Counted from the stretch's first letter, positions 25,182 to 33,130 are shown. The stretch: 35,381 bases of DNA from Actinomycetota bacterium (GCA_019240215.1 JAFAYQ010000024.1:1-35381), one strand, 5' to 3'. The notes: generated from the sequence alone by a model not told the origin. Numbers and translations: made by a program.

Positions 25182-26401
25182 GTGCGGTCTCCCTCGATCC
25201 AGGTGCGCAGGGCGTTGAACTCACGGTCGAACGCGGCCAGCACGTCGGCGGCCAGGTCACCATCGAAGCTGCGATGATCCACGTTCAGCGTCGCGATCAG
25301 CGTCGGCCGGACACCGATGCCGCCCTCGATCGCGACCGGCCGCGGCCGGACCCGTCCCGCGGTCAGCAGCAGCCGCTGCCCGGTCGCGATGACCCCGGTG
25401 AACGCGTCGACCCCGCGCGAACCCAGGTTGGACAACGACGCCGCCGGCTGGGCGGTGAGGTCCGCGGTGTTCAGCGCGCCGTTCCGGCCGCGCGCGACCG
25501 CCGCCCCGCGGGCCGCCACCAGCTCAGCCGTGCTCAGGCTGGGGATCCCGGTGATGACCGGTACCATCACCCCGGCCGCGGTGGCCACCGCCAGCCCGAG
25601 ATCGCCGTTGCCCCCGGCCGTATCGCAGACCGCCCGGGCCAGCGCCCGCAACATCAGATCGGTCCAGGTGGCCGCGATCCCGTCCGCCCGCAGCGCTGCC
25701 AGCGCCGCCTCGCTCGCGGTAGCGTCGATCTCCCGCTGAACCGCGAAGTGCGGGATCTCCCGCCACGACTGCGACACCCGCTCGCTGATCGCCCGCCGGA
25801 CGCGTCCAGCATCACGGGCCAGGCGGCCGCCAGCCCCACCGGCGTTCCCGCTCGCACCGGCGGTGGCCACCTTGGTCTCACTGGCTGCATCAGCCACCCC
25901 GGGATCACCGGTCGCCCCGGTCTCACCGCGCTCGGCGGCCAGCCGGGCCAGCCGACGCTTACGCGGCGACAGCGCGTGCGGCCGACGCCCCGGCCCCGGC
26001 GTGCTCGCGGCCACTTCATCCACCCTGGTCCCGGCGGTCCCGTCCGTGCTGGCCTGGACGGCACTGGCACCGTCGCCCGCCGCCGACGGATCCGGGACGG
26101 CCGCAGCGCCCGCCGTCGTCGCGGCCGCCTCGGCGTCATCGCCTCCGGCCCCACCCCCGGTCTCGCCCGTGGCCAGGATGCGGACGACGACGCCGCCGAC
26201 CGGAACGGTGTCGCCCTCGCCCACCAGGTGCGGGCCGAGGGTGCCGCCGGCCGGGCTTTCCAGGTCCACCGCCGACTTGTCGGTCTCGATCTCGGCCAGT
26301 ACGTCGCCGGTGGCCACCGCCTCACCCGGCTGCTTGTACCAGCGCGTCAGGATCGCTTCGGTCATGGCCATGCCCAGGGCCGGAATCGTGACGTCATGCA
26401 C
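25178..26401 (-). CDS. 2-oxoacid dehydrogenase E2 (lipoyl acyltransferase)
   Basis: 407 residues from GTG 26401 with AAGG seven nt upstream. Lipoyl domain 1-80 with lipoylation site K42 (ETDKSAVDL). An Ala/Gly/Thr-rich linker follows (~81-138). The peripheral subunit-binding region starts normally (ALSPRKRRLARLAAERG) but then loses the expected GVDL…GTGPxGR part and runs into more linker. The catalytic domain (~185-407) carries H376 and D380 in NVDHRSFDGDL, near the usual C-terminal DHRxxDG. It moves the acyl group to CoA. First gene of the operon; no E3 or lipoate-ligase gene is near, so a housekeeping E3 must serve. Confidence 0.93.
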   Translation of the reverse strand: MHDVTIPALGMAMTEAILTRWYKQPGEAVATGDVLAEIETDKSAVDLESPAGGTLGPHLVGEGDTVPVGGVVVRILATGETGGGAGGDDAEAAATTAGAAAVPDPSAAGDGASAVQASTDGTAGTRVDEVAASTPGPGRRPHALSPRKRRLARLAAERGETGATGDPGVADAASETKVATAGASGNAGGAGGRLARDAGRVRRAISERVSQSWREIPHFAVQREIDATASEAALAALRADGIAATWTDLMLRALARAVCDTAGGNGDLGLAVATAAGVMVPVITGIPSLSTAELVAARGAAVARGRNGALNTADLTAQPAASLSNLGSRGVDAFTGVIATGQRLLLTAGRVRPRPVAIEGGIGVRPTLIATLNVDHRSFDGDLAADVLAAFDREFNALRTWIEGDRT

Positions 26402-26450
26402 GGCGCAACCTTGCCCTCTCGGGACCGGGTCAGGGGGGTGATGAAACCTG

Positions 26451-26483
26451 GTACAACATATTCTAAATATGAAGTACTGACAA
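26451..26483 (-). promoter_or_regulatory. Promoter of the E2-E1 operon with operator-like palindrome
   Basis: On the minus strand TTGTCA (26483-26478), 17-bp spacer, TATGTT (26460-26455) make a good promoter about 55 nt before GTG 26401. Spacer and -10 are covered by GTAC-AA-CATAT-TCTAA-ATATG-AA-GTAC (26451-26477), symmetric except for the two AA dinucleotides. TGGTACAACAT (26449-26459) also fits the GT-N3-AC core seen in many FadR-type GntR operators. The GntR/FCD protein encoded divergently is the likely ligand-controlled binder. Confidence 0.6.
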
Positions 26484-26510
26484 GGCGTGGAACGCACACA
26501 TCGAATACTG

Positions 26511-26528
26511 AGATATCGGCATGCGATA
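26511..26528. promoter_or_regulatory. Second operator-like element in the GntR/E2 divergent region
   Basis: TATCG-GCATG-CGATA (26514-26528) is a perfect palindrome. Read on the minus strand the region gives GCATGCCGATATCT (26524-26511), a one-base-longer relative of the GCATATGATATCT element found at 29530-29545 and 31559-31574. It lies about 100 bp upstream of the GntR start. The rest of 26402-26622 is AT-richer than the genes and shows no ORF. Confidence 0.4.
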
Positions 26529-26622
26529 AGCTGCGGCCGGACCATGAGAAACCAGCGCTGACCGACGATCCAGCGCGTCCCCGTCGTGGCCCGAAAGCAG
26601 CCATTTTGAGCGGGAAATACCC

Positions 26623-27345
26623 GTGCGGAGGGTCGTGGACGTCATCACCAGCGAAGCCGTCAACCTGTCGGTGTCGACCTACAAGCGAGCCGCTTACCTC
26701 GCCATCCGCGACATGATCGTGGAGCTCGAGATCCCGCCGGGTGCGCGGCTCGTGGAGAACGATCTGGCCGCCCGGCTGAACGTGTCCAAGACTCCGATCC
26801 GCGAGGCCATCGCCCTGCTGGAGGCGGACAGCCTGGTCGACACCACGCCCTACCGGGGCGCCACCGTGCGCTGGCTGTCGACCCTGGAGATGGAGGAGCA
26901 GCGGTTCCTCATCGACGCCATCGAGCTGCCGGCCTTCCGCCTGGTCGTCGACCGCATCACCAAGCCCGAGCTGGCCGAGCTCGGCAAGGTGATCACGCGG
27001 ATGAAGCGGGCCCGGGCCAAGAACGACGGCCCGACGTTCCGCCGTCTGTCCTCCTCGACCCACGCGATGCTGTTCGCCTCGGTCGGGTACCCACGGCTTG
27101 ACCGCTTCATCACCGCCCTCACCGGGCCGGCCGGCCTGCGTTACGACCGGGTGTTCGTCGACAGCTTCGACGACACCTTCGACCTGATGCTCGAGCTCGC
27201 GGTCGGCCGCTACGAGCGGATCAAGCAAGGCGACGCCGAGGGCGCCGCCGAGCACGTCAGCTCCTTCCGCGACCAGATCGGCCAGCTGAACGCGTCGCGG
27301 CTGGGCCACGAGCTGGTCGCTCCCTACTTCGGCCCGGCCAGCTGA
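26623..27345 (+). CDS. GntR-family regulator, FCD (FadR) subfamily
   Basis: 240 residues. N-terminal winged HTH ~20-85: YLAIRDMIVELEIPPGARLV, ENDLAARLNVSKTPIREAIALLE (recognition helix SKTPIREA), RGATVRWLS wing. C-terminal FCD all-alpha domain ~95-230, with putative metal/ligand residues D98 (LIDAIELPAFR), the STHAMLF His and the later EHVSSFRDQI His, typical of FCD proteins that sense carboxylic or sugar acids. GTG 26623 is taken as start; GTG 26635 follows GGAGG with only 3-nt spacing and is possible. It leads an operon with the SDR (34-bp gap) and is divergent from the E2-E1 operon. It probably controls the whole sugar-acid locus. Confidence 0.92.
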   Translation: MRRVVDVITSEAVNLSVSTYKRAAYLAIRDMIVELEIPPGARLVENDLAARLNVSKTPIREAIALLEADSLVDTTPYRGATVRWLSTLEMEEQRFLIDAIELPAFRLVVDRITKPELAELGKVITRMKRARAKNDGPTFRRLSSSTHAMLFASVGYPRLDRFITALTGPAGLRYDRVFVDSFDDTFDLMLELAVGRYERIKQGDAEGAAEHVSSFRDQIGQLNASRLGHELVAPYFGPAS

Positions 27346-27379
27346 CCCCGCACGCCGCCGTCACCCGCAAGGAGTCCCC

Positions 27380-28192
27380 GTGGCTGATCTGCCTGCCTTG
27401 TTCGACCTGTCCGGCCAGACCGCCGTCGTCACCGGCGGCGGCGGCGCGCTGGGGTCGGTGGTGGCCCGGGGGCTGGCGAACGCCGGCGCCGCGGTCGTGG
27501 TGGTGGACCTCCGCCCGGCCAACGCTGAGCAGGTCGCCGACTCGATCACTGAGGCCGGCGGCCGGGCGGCCGGCTTCGGGGCCGACCTCAGCTCCGAGGC
27601 GGCTGTCGATGAGGTGTTCGCGCAGGTCGACGCCGCCTTCGGGCCGGTCGGCATCCTGGTCAACGCGATCTCGGCCCCGGTGGATCGATACCGGGCCGAG
27701 GAGTTCCCGCTGGACAAGTGGAATCAGATGCTGGCCGTCAGCCTCACCAGCTACTTCCTCTGCTCGCGGGCGGCCGCCCGCCGCATGATCGCGGCCGGCC
27801 GCGGCGGCAGCATCGTGAACTTCGCTTCGATCGCCGGGCTGAGCGCGGTGGGCCGCGGCAACCTGGCCTACAGCGCGGCCAAGGGCGGGGTGGTCCAGCT
27901 GACCCGGGAGCACGCTTACGTGTGGGCGCCGCACGGGATCCGCGTCAACGCGGTGCTGCCCTGCCAGTTCGTCAACGACTGGTGGGCCGGCCAGATCGAC
28001 GATCCCGAGCACGCGGCGCTGGTGGCTCGTTCGGTGAGCGGCATCCCGCTCGGGCGGATGGGGTCGCCGCCCGAGATCGTCGGGCCGGTGCTGTTCCTCG
28101 CCTCGGCCGCCGCCTCCATGGTGACCGGGGTGATGCTGCCGGTCGACGGCGGCAACCTGGCCATGAACGCCGGCGCCAGCGTCGACTGGTAG
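27380..28192 (+). CDS. SDR-family sugar/sugar-acid dehydrogenase
   Basis: 270 residues. NAD(P)-binding TGGGGALG at 18-25, D43 after the second strand (VVVVDLRP) favours NAD+, catalytic S150, Y164 and K168 (YSAAKGG). The NNAG motif is changed to NAIS (95-98). The C-terminal GVMLPVDGGNLA is standard. It resembles gluconate 5-dehydrogenase and related polyol/aldonate SDRs. In this locus it may oxidise an imported sugar or epimerise a sugar acid through a keto form before dehydration. GTG 27380 is preceded by AAGGAG. Co-transcribed with the GntR gene; converges on the dehydratase. Confidence 0.92.
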   Translation: MADLPALFDLSGQTAVVTGGGGALGSVVARGLANAGAAVVVVDLRPANAEQVADSITEAGGRAAGFGADLSSEAAVDEVFAQVDAAFGPVGILVNAISAPVDRYRAEEFPLDKWNQMLAVSLTSYFLCSRAAARRMIAAGRGGSIVNFASIAGLSAVGRGNLAYSAAKGGVVQLTREHAYVWAPHGIRVNAVLPCQFVNDWWAGQIDDPEHAALVARSVSGIPLGRMGSPPEIVGPVLFLASAAASMVTGVMLPVDGGNLAMNAGASVDW

Positions 28193-28216
28193 CCCCCAGC
28201 GCCCAGCCGGCCGCCG

Positions 28217-29452
28217 TCAGCCCAGGTCGGCGGCCGTAGTCGTGCGGATCAGGGCGTCCGGCCGGGTCAGCAGTTCCGGCCGCAGCGCGGTACCGAGGCC
28301 CGGCCCCGGCGGCGGCGCGATCTGGCCGTGCTCGATGACCGGCAGGGTGGTGACGATGTCGCCGTACCAGCCCCGGTAGTACGCGCGCACGGTTTCCTGC
28401 ACCATCGCGTTCGGCGCGCTGGTGGACAGGTGGGCGGACGCGGTCAGCACCACCGGCCCGGTGCAGTCGTGCGGGGCGATCGGCAGCTCGTAGGACTCGG
28501 CCAGCGCCGCGATCGCGCTGGCCTCGCTGAGGCCGCCGACCCAGCCGATGTCGAACATGATGATCCGGGCGGCGCCGGTCTCCATCAGCCGGCGGAACGT
28601 CCACCGCCCGGCCAGCGTCTCGCCCATCGCCGCCGGCACGGTCGTGCTGGCCGCGAACCGGGCGGCCGCCTCCAGGTCGTGGGCCTTGACCGCGTCCTCG
28701 AACCAGTACGGATTAAAAGGTTCGACCGCCTTCGCGATCCGGATGGCGGCGGGCAGGTGCCAGACCGCGTGCAGTTCCAGGTGGACGTCGATGGCGTCGC
28801 CGACCGCGTCGCGGATCTGCTCGATGATCCGGACTCCGGCCCGCAGGTCCTCCGGCCGGATGTCGTGGCCGCCGGTAGCCGCCGCGTACTGGTCGAACGG
28901 CCAGATCTTCATCCCGCTGATCCCCTGGTCGAGGAGATCTCGGGCCAGCTCACCGGGCCGCTCGATCGCGGCCTGCAGGTCCTCGTAGCGTCCCGGCTCA
29001 TCCTGGGGGAGGCCGCGGTCGCCGGCCGTGGCCCGGTCGGAGGCCTTGAGCGCGCCCCGGTTGCCACGGCCGTAGCGGGCGCCCGCACAGGTGTTGTAGA
29101 TCCGGATCGAGTCCCGGGTCCGGCCCCCCAGCAGGCTGGTGACGGGCAGGCCGGCCGCCTGCCCGGCGATGTCCCACAGGGCCACGTCGGTGGCGGAGTT
29201 GCCGCGGGTCTCGGCCCCGGTGCCCTCGTAGCCGACGAACACGTCGTACAGGCCCCGGCGGTGGGCGGCCAGCCGGCCCGGATCCTGGCCGATCAGGTAG
29301 GGCGCGACGGTCTCGTGCAGGTGCGCCTCGACCGTGGCCGGTCCCAGGCAGGTTTCCCCCAGGCCGGTGAGGCCTTCGTCGGTCATTACCTGCAGCCACA
29401 GCATCTGCGGATGCTCGGGCAGCCGGATCGTCCGGATCCCAGTTACCTTCAT
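28217..29452 (-). CDS. Enolase-superfamily acid-sugar dehydratase (mandelate racemase group)
   Basis: 411 residues with the capping domain (~1-130) and the TIM-barrel. Likely catalytic base K182 in GMKIWPFD; Mg2+ ligands D222/E226 (IDVHLELH), E252 (YWFEDAV) and E278 (AMGETL); the D301/H328 dyad (MFDIGWVGG, APHDCTGPV). These match the mandelate-racemase-type dehydratases that remove water from aldonic or uronic acids to give 2-keto-3-deoxy acids. The exact sugar acid (gluconate, galactonate, mannonate or a deoxy-sugar acid) cannot be told. ATG 29452 has GGAGAAGG upstream. Divergent from the aldolase-kinase operon; the shared element at 29530-29545 lies in its upstream region. Confidence 0.92.
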   Translation of the reverse strand: MKVTGIRTIRLPEHPQMLWLQVMTDEGLTGLGETCLGPATVEAHLHETVAPYLIGQDPGRLAAHRRGLYDVFVGYEGTGAETRGNSATDVALWDIAGQAAGLPVTSLLGGRTRDSIRIYNTCAGARYGRGNRGALKASDRATAGDRGLPQDEPGRYEDLQAAIERPGELARDLLDQGISGMKIWPFDQYAAATGGHDIRPEDLRAGVRIIEQIRDAVGDAIDVHLELHAVWHLPAAIRIAKAVEPFNPYWFEDAVKAHDLEAAARFAASTTVPAAMGETLAGRWTFRRLMETGAARIIMFDIGWVGGLSEASAIAALAESYELPIAPHDCTGPVVLTASAHLSTSAPNAMVQETVRAYYRGWYGDIVTTLPVIEHGQIAPPPGPGLGTALRPELLTRPDALIRTTTAADLG

Positions 29453-29529
29453 GCCTTCTCCGCGGTCGCCGCCCTGGCCTGTACCAGTTCGATCCGATAG
29501 CTTCGTTGATGACAGATAACAACCTGAAA

Positions 29530-29545
29530 AGATATCATATGCTAA
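29530..29545 (-). promoter_or_regulatory. Shared 16-bp element TTRGCATATGATATCT (copy 1)
   Basis: On the minus strand TTAGCATATGATATCT lies about 80 bp upstream of the dehydratase start and at the 5' end of the aldolase gene (it overlaps ATG 29539). It differs by one base from the copy before the ABC-transporter operon (31559-31574). TATGAT inside it could be a -10 for the dehydratase, but no -35 is seen. An operator for the local GntR protein is the simplest reading. GTACCA at 29481-29486 is the other notable word in this gap. Confidence 0.55.
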
Positions 29546-30216
29546 ATTCCTCCTCCGACCGGGACGGTCCGGCCACTCCGGTCCTCAGCCGGCTCCAGAC
29601 GGCCGGGATCGTGGCCGTGGTGCGGGTCCCCTCGCCCGACGGTGTGGTGGCCGCCTGCCGTGCACTCTGCCGCGGTGGTGTGCGGGCCGTCGAGATCACC
29701 CTCACCGTGCCCGGTGCGTTCGCGCTCATCGCCGAGCTGGCCGCCGAGTTCGGGGACGACCTCCTGGTCGGCGCGGGGACGGTTCTCGAGCCCGAAGCCG
29801 CCCGGCGGTCGGTCGACGCCGGGGCCCAGTTCATCGTCTCCCCGGTGTTCGACGCCGCGGTCGTGGACTACTGCCGCCAGACCCTGGTGCTGTCCGTGCC
29901 CGGCGCGCTGACGCCGACCGAGGTGGTGACCGCCTGGCAGCACGGCTCCGCCCTGGTCAAGCTGTTCCCCGGCCGGGTCGCAACGCCGGAGTACGTGCGC
30001 GACCTGCTTGGCCCGCTGCCCGCGGTCCGGCTGTTCCCGACCGGCGGGATCGACGAGGCCGGCGCGGCCGCCTACCTCGCGGCCGGCGCCGCGGTGGTCG
30101 GAATCGGCTCGCGGCTGATGGCCCCGGCCGCGGTCGCCGCCGGCGACACGGACGCGATCACCGCCGCCGCCGGCCGGTTCGCCGAGGTCGCCGCCCAGGC
30201 GCGGGCGGGCCGGTGA
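29539..30216 (+). CDS. KDPG/KDPGal aldolase (2-dehydro-3-deoxy-6-phospho-sugar-acid aldolase)
   Basis: 225 residues, class I aldolase of the KHG/KDPG family. Counterparts of the E. coli active site are E52 (AVEITLTVPGA), the phosphate-loop VGAGTVLEPE, SPVF, SVPGALTPTE, the Schiff-base K141 (LVKLFPG) and FPTGGID. It cleaves 2-keto-3-deoxy-6-phosphogluconate or the galacto form to pyruvate and glyceraldehyde 3-phosphate. The start is uncertain: ATG 29539 or ATG 29509 (5 nt after TAGCTT, perhaps leaderless); neither has a good Shine-Dalgarno. Its stop overlaps the kinase GTG (GTGA). Confidence 0.92.
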   Translation: MLNSSSDRDGPATPVLSRLQTAGIVAVVRVPSPDGVVAACRALCRGGVRAVEITLTVPGAFALIAELAAEFGDDLLVGAGTVLEPEAARRSVDAGAQFIVSPVFDAAVVDYCRQTLVLSVPGALTPTEVVTAWQHGSALVKLFPGRVATPEYVRDLLGPLPAVRLFPTGGIDEAGAAAYLAAGAAVVGIGSRLMAPAAVAAGDTDAITAAAGRFAEVAAQARAGR

Positions 30217-31238
30217 CCTGCTCCTGCGTCGCGTTCGGTGAGATCATGCTGCGGTTGGACCCCGCCCACGGGGTCCGGCTCGTCCAGGCCGGCTCCTTCG
30301 AGGTCCGCTTCACCGGCGCCGAGGCCAACGTCGCCGCCTCGCTCACCCAGTTCGGGATCCCGTCGCGGATCGTCAGCACCGTGCCGGACGACGGACTGGG
30401 GGACGCCGCCCTGGCCTTCCTGCGCCGGTTCGGGCTGGACACCGGGGCCGTGCTGCGGCGGCCAGGCAAGCTCGGCCTGCTCTACATCGAGCCGGGCGGA
30501 GCCGGCCGGCCGGGCCAGGTGATCTACGACCGCTCGGGCTCGGTCTTCGCCCTGACCGGCGCGGACGCCTACGACTGGCCAGCCCTGCTGGCCGGGCAGG
30601 ACTGGCTGCACGTGTCCGGCACGGCGGCCGCCGTCGGCCCGGGCTCGGCCGCCGCGCTGGACCAGGCGCTGGCCGCCGCCGCGGCCGGGACCGGAGTCAG
30701 CCTGGACCTCAACTACCGTGCGCGGCTGTGGACCACCGAACAGGCCGGGCGGGCGCTGCCGTCGCTGCTGGACCGGGTCGACGTACTCCTCGGCGCCGGT
30801 GCGGAAGCGGTCACGATCCTCGGGCTGCCCGCGCCGCCCGGCTGGTGCCCAGGCCAGGACCTGACCACCGACCAGCGGATCGCGCTGATGGAGCGGACCC
30901 GTGACCATTTCGGCCTGCGGGCGGTGGCCGGCACCGAGCGGTCCACCACGGCCGGCGGGCGGCCCGCCCTGCGCGGCCTGATCAGCACGGCCGACGGCAC
31001 CGCGGTCAGCCGCGCGTTCCCGGTCACCGACGAGCGCGGCCGGGTCGGCGCCGGCGACGCCTACGCCGCCGGAGTGATCCGGGGCCTGCTTCTCGGCCAC
31101 CCGCCCCAGGTGGTCGCCGACTTCGCCGCGGCCGCCGCCTACCTCAAGCAATCAATCACCGGCGACGTCAACATCGCCAGCGTCGGCGAGGTCGAAGACG
31201 CCCTCACCGGCCACGACGACACCCGCCTCCGGCGTTAG
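30213..31238 (+). CDS. PfkB-family sugar kinase, probably 2-keto-3-deoxygluconate kinase
   Basis: 341 residues of the ribokinase fold. N-terminal CVAFGEIMLRLDP and the glycine-rich GAEANVAASL (PfkB signature 1 region), SLDLNYRARLW in the middle as in KdgK proteins, and signature 2 GRVGAGDAYAAG with the catalytic Asp of GAGD. KdgK phosphorylates KDG to KDPG with ATP, exactly the substrate of the aldolase to which it is translationally coupled (GTGA, stop 30214-30216). The last codons and stop (GHDDTRLRR) lie inside or next to the repeat array that starts at 31227. Confidence 0.92.
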   Translation: MTCSCVAFGEIMLRLDPAHGVRLVQAGSFEVRFTGAEANVAASLTQFGIPSRIVSTVPDDGLGDAALAFLRRFGLDTGAVLRRPGKLGLLYIEPGGAGRPGQVIYDRSGSVFALTGADAYDWPALLAGQDWLHVSGTAAAVGPGSAAALDQALAAAAAGTGVSLDLNYRARLWTTEQAGRALPSLLDRVDVLLGAGAEAVTILGLPAPPGWCPGQDLTTDQRIALMERTRDHFGLRAVAGTERSTTAGGRPALRGLISTADGTAVSRAFPVTDERGRVGAGDAYAAGVIRGLLLGHPPQVVADFAAAAAYLKQSITGDVNIASVGEVEDALTGHDDTRLRR

Positions 31239-31470
31239 CCCAGCCCCGCCAACAACCCCGTCTCCGGCGCTAACTCCGGCCCCGCCAGCAACCTCGCCTC
31301 CGGCAGTAAGGCCGGCCGCGACGACACCCGCCTCCGCCACTGACGCGGGCCACGCAACGCCCGTCTCCGGCGTTAGCCCAGCCCCGCCAACAACCCCGTC
31401 TCCGGCGCTAACTCCGGCCCCGCCAGCAACCTCGCCTCCGGCAGTAAGGCCGGCCGCGACGACACCCGCC
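31227..31470. repeat. 106-bp perfect direct repeat made of ~35-bp units
   Basis: 31227-31332 and 31365-31470 are identical over 106 bp, with 32 bp between (period 138). Each copy holds three related units beginning CTCCGGC at 31227, 31262, 31298 and 31365, 31400, 31436, with a more divergent one at 31332; spacing is 33-36 bp. The first unit includes the stop codon of the kinase, and CGACGACACCCGCC recurs at 31214, 31319 and 31457. Unit length is not a multiple of 3 and no gene fits. The region 31239-31558 holds nothing else recognised. Confidence 0.85.
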
Positions 31471-31558
31471 CTGCCGTGAACCTCGGCCCCGTCCGCGCCG
31501 CCCCCGCCCCCGACGCCGACCCCACCAACCCCACAGCCACCCGTTACCGGTTCGTTAC

Positions 31559-31590
31559 TTGGCATATGATATCTGAGGTATTGCTATATG
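31559..31590 (+). promoter_or_regulatory. ABC-operon promoter with shared element (copy 2)
   Basis: TTGGCATATGATATCT (31559-31574) is the second copy of the 16-bp element. TTGGCA (31559-31564) is a good -35; 17 bp later TGCTAT (31582-31587) is a weak -10. Alternatively TATGAT (31565-31570) inside the element is a good -10 with a poor -35. Either way the element overlaps RNA-polymerase contacts, so it suits an operator. The AT-rich patch contrasts with the GC-rich repeats before it. Confidence 0.55.
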
Positions 31591-31771
31591 GAGCATGCCA
31601 TGTAAAACTGAGCCCCGCGTCGCGGAAATGCCTTGTCGCAACCCTCAACTGCTGCCTTTTTCCCGGTCTTCGGGATCGGCTTCACGCATTTCACCGGTAC
31701 TGCGAGCATCCGGAAAAACTGCAGAACGAGGTCTTGCTGGATCAGAACGACCGGGTCAAAGGAGACACCAC
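31591..31771 (+). other. Long leader of the ABC-transporter operon
   Basis: About 180 nt separate the promoter from ATG 31772. The leader contains TCCCG-GTCTT-CGGGA (near 31662-31676) and other short stems, but no riboswitch class I can name. An in-frame ATG at 31595 would extend the binding protein by 59 residues but removes the Tat signal from the N-terminus, so it is not the start. AAAGGAG (31758-31764) is the ribosome site. Confidence 0.4.
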
Positions 31772-33130
31772 ATGGCACTGCGAAAGCCGGATGAGGCCAC
31801 GGCGGGCGGGGCGAGTCAGCACCTGGACCTGAGCCGCCGAAAACTTCTCGGAGCCGGGGCTGGCCTGGCCGCGGCGGCGGTGGCCGGCTGCTCGTCGTCC
31901 GGCTCGGGCTCCCCGTCCGGGTCGGGCAAGTCCTCGGGCGGCAAGACCACCGTGCGGCTGATGTCGTGGGAGCAGTTCCTGCCGGCCGAGCGGGCCGCCT
32001 GGTTCAACGTCGTCAACGAGTTCAAGGCGGCCCACCCGAACATCAACGTCACCTGGACCGGGTTCTCGGCCGAGACCTACACGGCCGACGTCATCACCCA
32101 GGCGCAGGCGGGCAAGATCGACGCCGACGTGATCATGTGTACCCCGGAGCTGGCGACCACGCTGATCCTCAAGTACAACCTGGGCGTACCGCTGCAGTCG
32201 ATCTCGAACTCGCTGGGCCTGAAGCCCATCCCCGCCCACTCCTCGTTCGAGTCCAACGGCAACCTGTACGGGCTGGGTGTCATCGACGTCTCGTTCGCCC
32301 TGGTCTACGACGAGCGGATCCTGTCCGGGGCCGGGATCTCGCACCCGCCCGCGAACCTCGACGACTGGCTGAACGACACCAAGACGCTCACCCACAAGCC
32401 GCAGCAGTTCGGCACCGCCCTGTTCAACACGGTTGCCTCCGGCCTGGCCTGGTTCAACCAGCTGCAGAACTTCCCGCTCGCCTACGGCGGGGTGTGGGCC
32501 AAGGGCAACACGCTGATGCTGGAGTCCGAGCCGGTGATCAAGGGCATGCAGTACTGGCTGGACCTGCTCAACGCCAGCGGCCTGGCCGGGACCTCGGAGA
32601 CCGCCCTGCTCAAACTGATCTACGGTGACCGGACCCCGCTGTGGCCTCAGGTCGCGGCGGGCATGGGCACCTTGAAGACGCTGGCGCCGAAGCTGTACCC
32701 GAACATGAAGAGCGCGCCGTTCCCGTTCCCGGGCAAGAAGGCCGCGGCCCGGCTGCACCCGCTGGTGGTCCTCAAGACGTCGTCGAACGTCGACGCGGCC
32801 ATGGAACTGGTCAAGTGGATCGTCACGCCCAAGAACCTTTTCTACGTCAACACCACCAACGGCTATCCGATCATTCCGTTCAGCAATTTCGCGCAATTCG
32901 AGCCCAAGTACGAGCCGTTCCTGCAGGCCCAGCCGTGGGCGTCCGGCTTCCTCGAGGGCGACTTCGTGGGTGAAGGCGAGCTGTTCGGTAACTACGTTTT
33001 CGCCTTCTCCGAGCTGTCCAACATCATCATGTCGAACATGTCCTCCGCGATATCGGGCTCGGTCACGGTGGCGGAGGCGATGAAGACGGCGCAGTCGCAG
33101 GCGACCCAGCAACTGGCCCATCTGCTCTGA
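31772..33130 (+). CDS. ABC sugar-transporter substrate-binding lipoprotein
   Basis: 452 residues, family 1 extracellular solute-binding protein. Residues 18-40 form a Tat lipoprotein signal: twin arginine R22-R23 in SRRKLLG, hydrophobic GAGAGLAAAAVAG, lipobox Cys C40 (VAGC), then a Ser/Gly-rich tether. The mature part has the type-2 periplasmic-binding fold (VRLMSWEQF, EFKAAHPNINVTW, AGKIDADVIM). Several aromatic residues (W327-type PLWPQVAAG, YGGVW) could stack on a sugar. Spacing of AAAGGAG to ATG 31772 is seven nt. First gene of the importer operon; it probably binds the oligosaccharide or sugar acid fed into the neighbouring pathway. Confidence 0.93.
   Translation: MALRKPDEATAGGASQHLDLSRRKLLGAGAGLAAAAVAGCSSSGSGSPSGSGKSSGGKTTVRLMSWEQFLPAERAAWFNVVNEFKAAHPNINVTWTGFSAETYTADVITQAQAGKIDADVIMCTPELATTLILKYNLGVPLQSISNSLGLKPIPAHSSFESNGNLYGLGVIDVSFALVYDERILSGAGISHPPANLDDWLNDTKTLTHKPQQFGTALFNTVASGLAWFNQLQNFPLAYGGVWAKGNTLMLESEPVIKGMQYWLDLLNASGLAGTSETALLKLIYGDRTPLWPQVAAGMGTLKTLAPKLYPNMKSAPFPFPGKKAAARLHPLVVLKTSSNVDAAMELVKWIVTPKNLFYVNTTNGYPIIPFSNFAQFEPKYEPFLQAQPWASGFLEGDFVGEGELFGNYVFAFSELSNIIMSNMSSAISGSVTVAEAMKTAQSQATQQLAHLL

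Noticed and set aside
31227..31470. CRISPR array
   Set aside because: Repeats are 106 bp (or ~35-bp units without unique spacers), there is only one 32-bp interval, and no cas gene is present.
31595..31771. Upstream start for the solute-binding protein at ATG 31595
   Set aside because: It would bury the Tat/lipobox signal ~59 residues inside; AAAGGAG before ATG 31772 fits much better.
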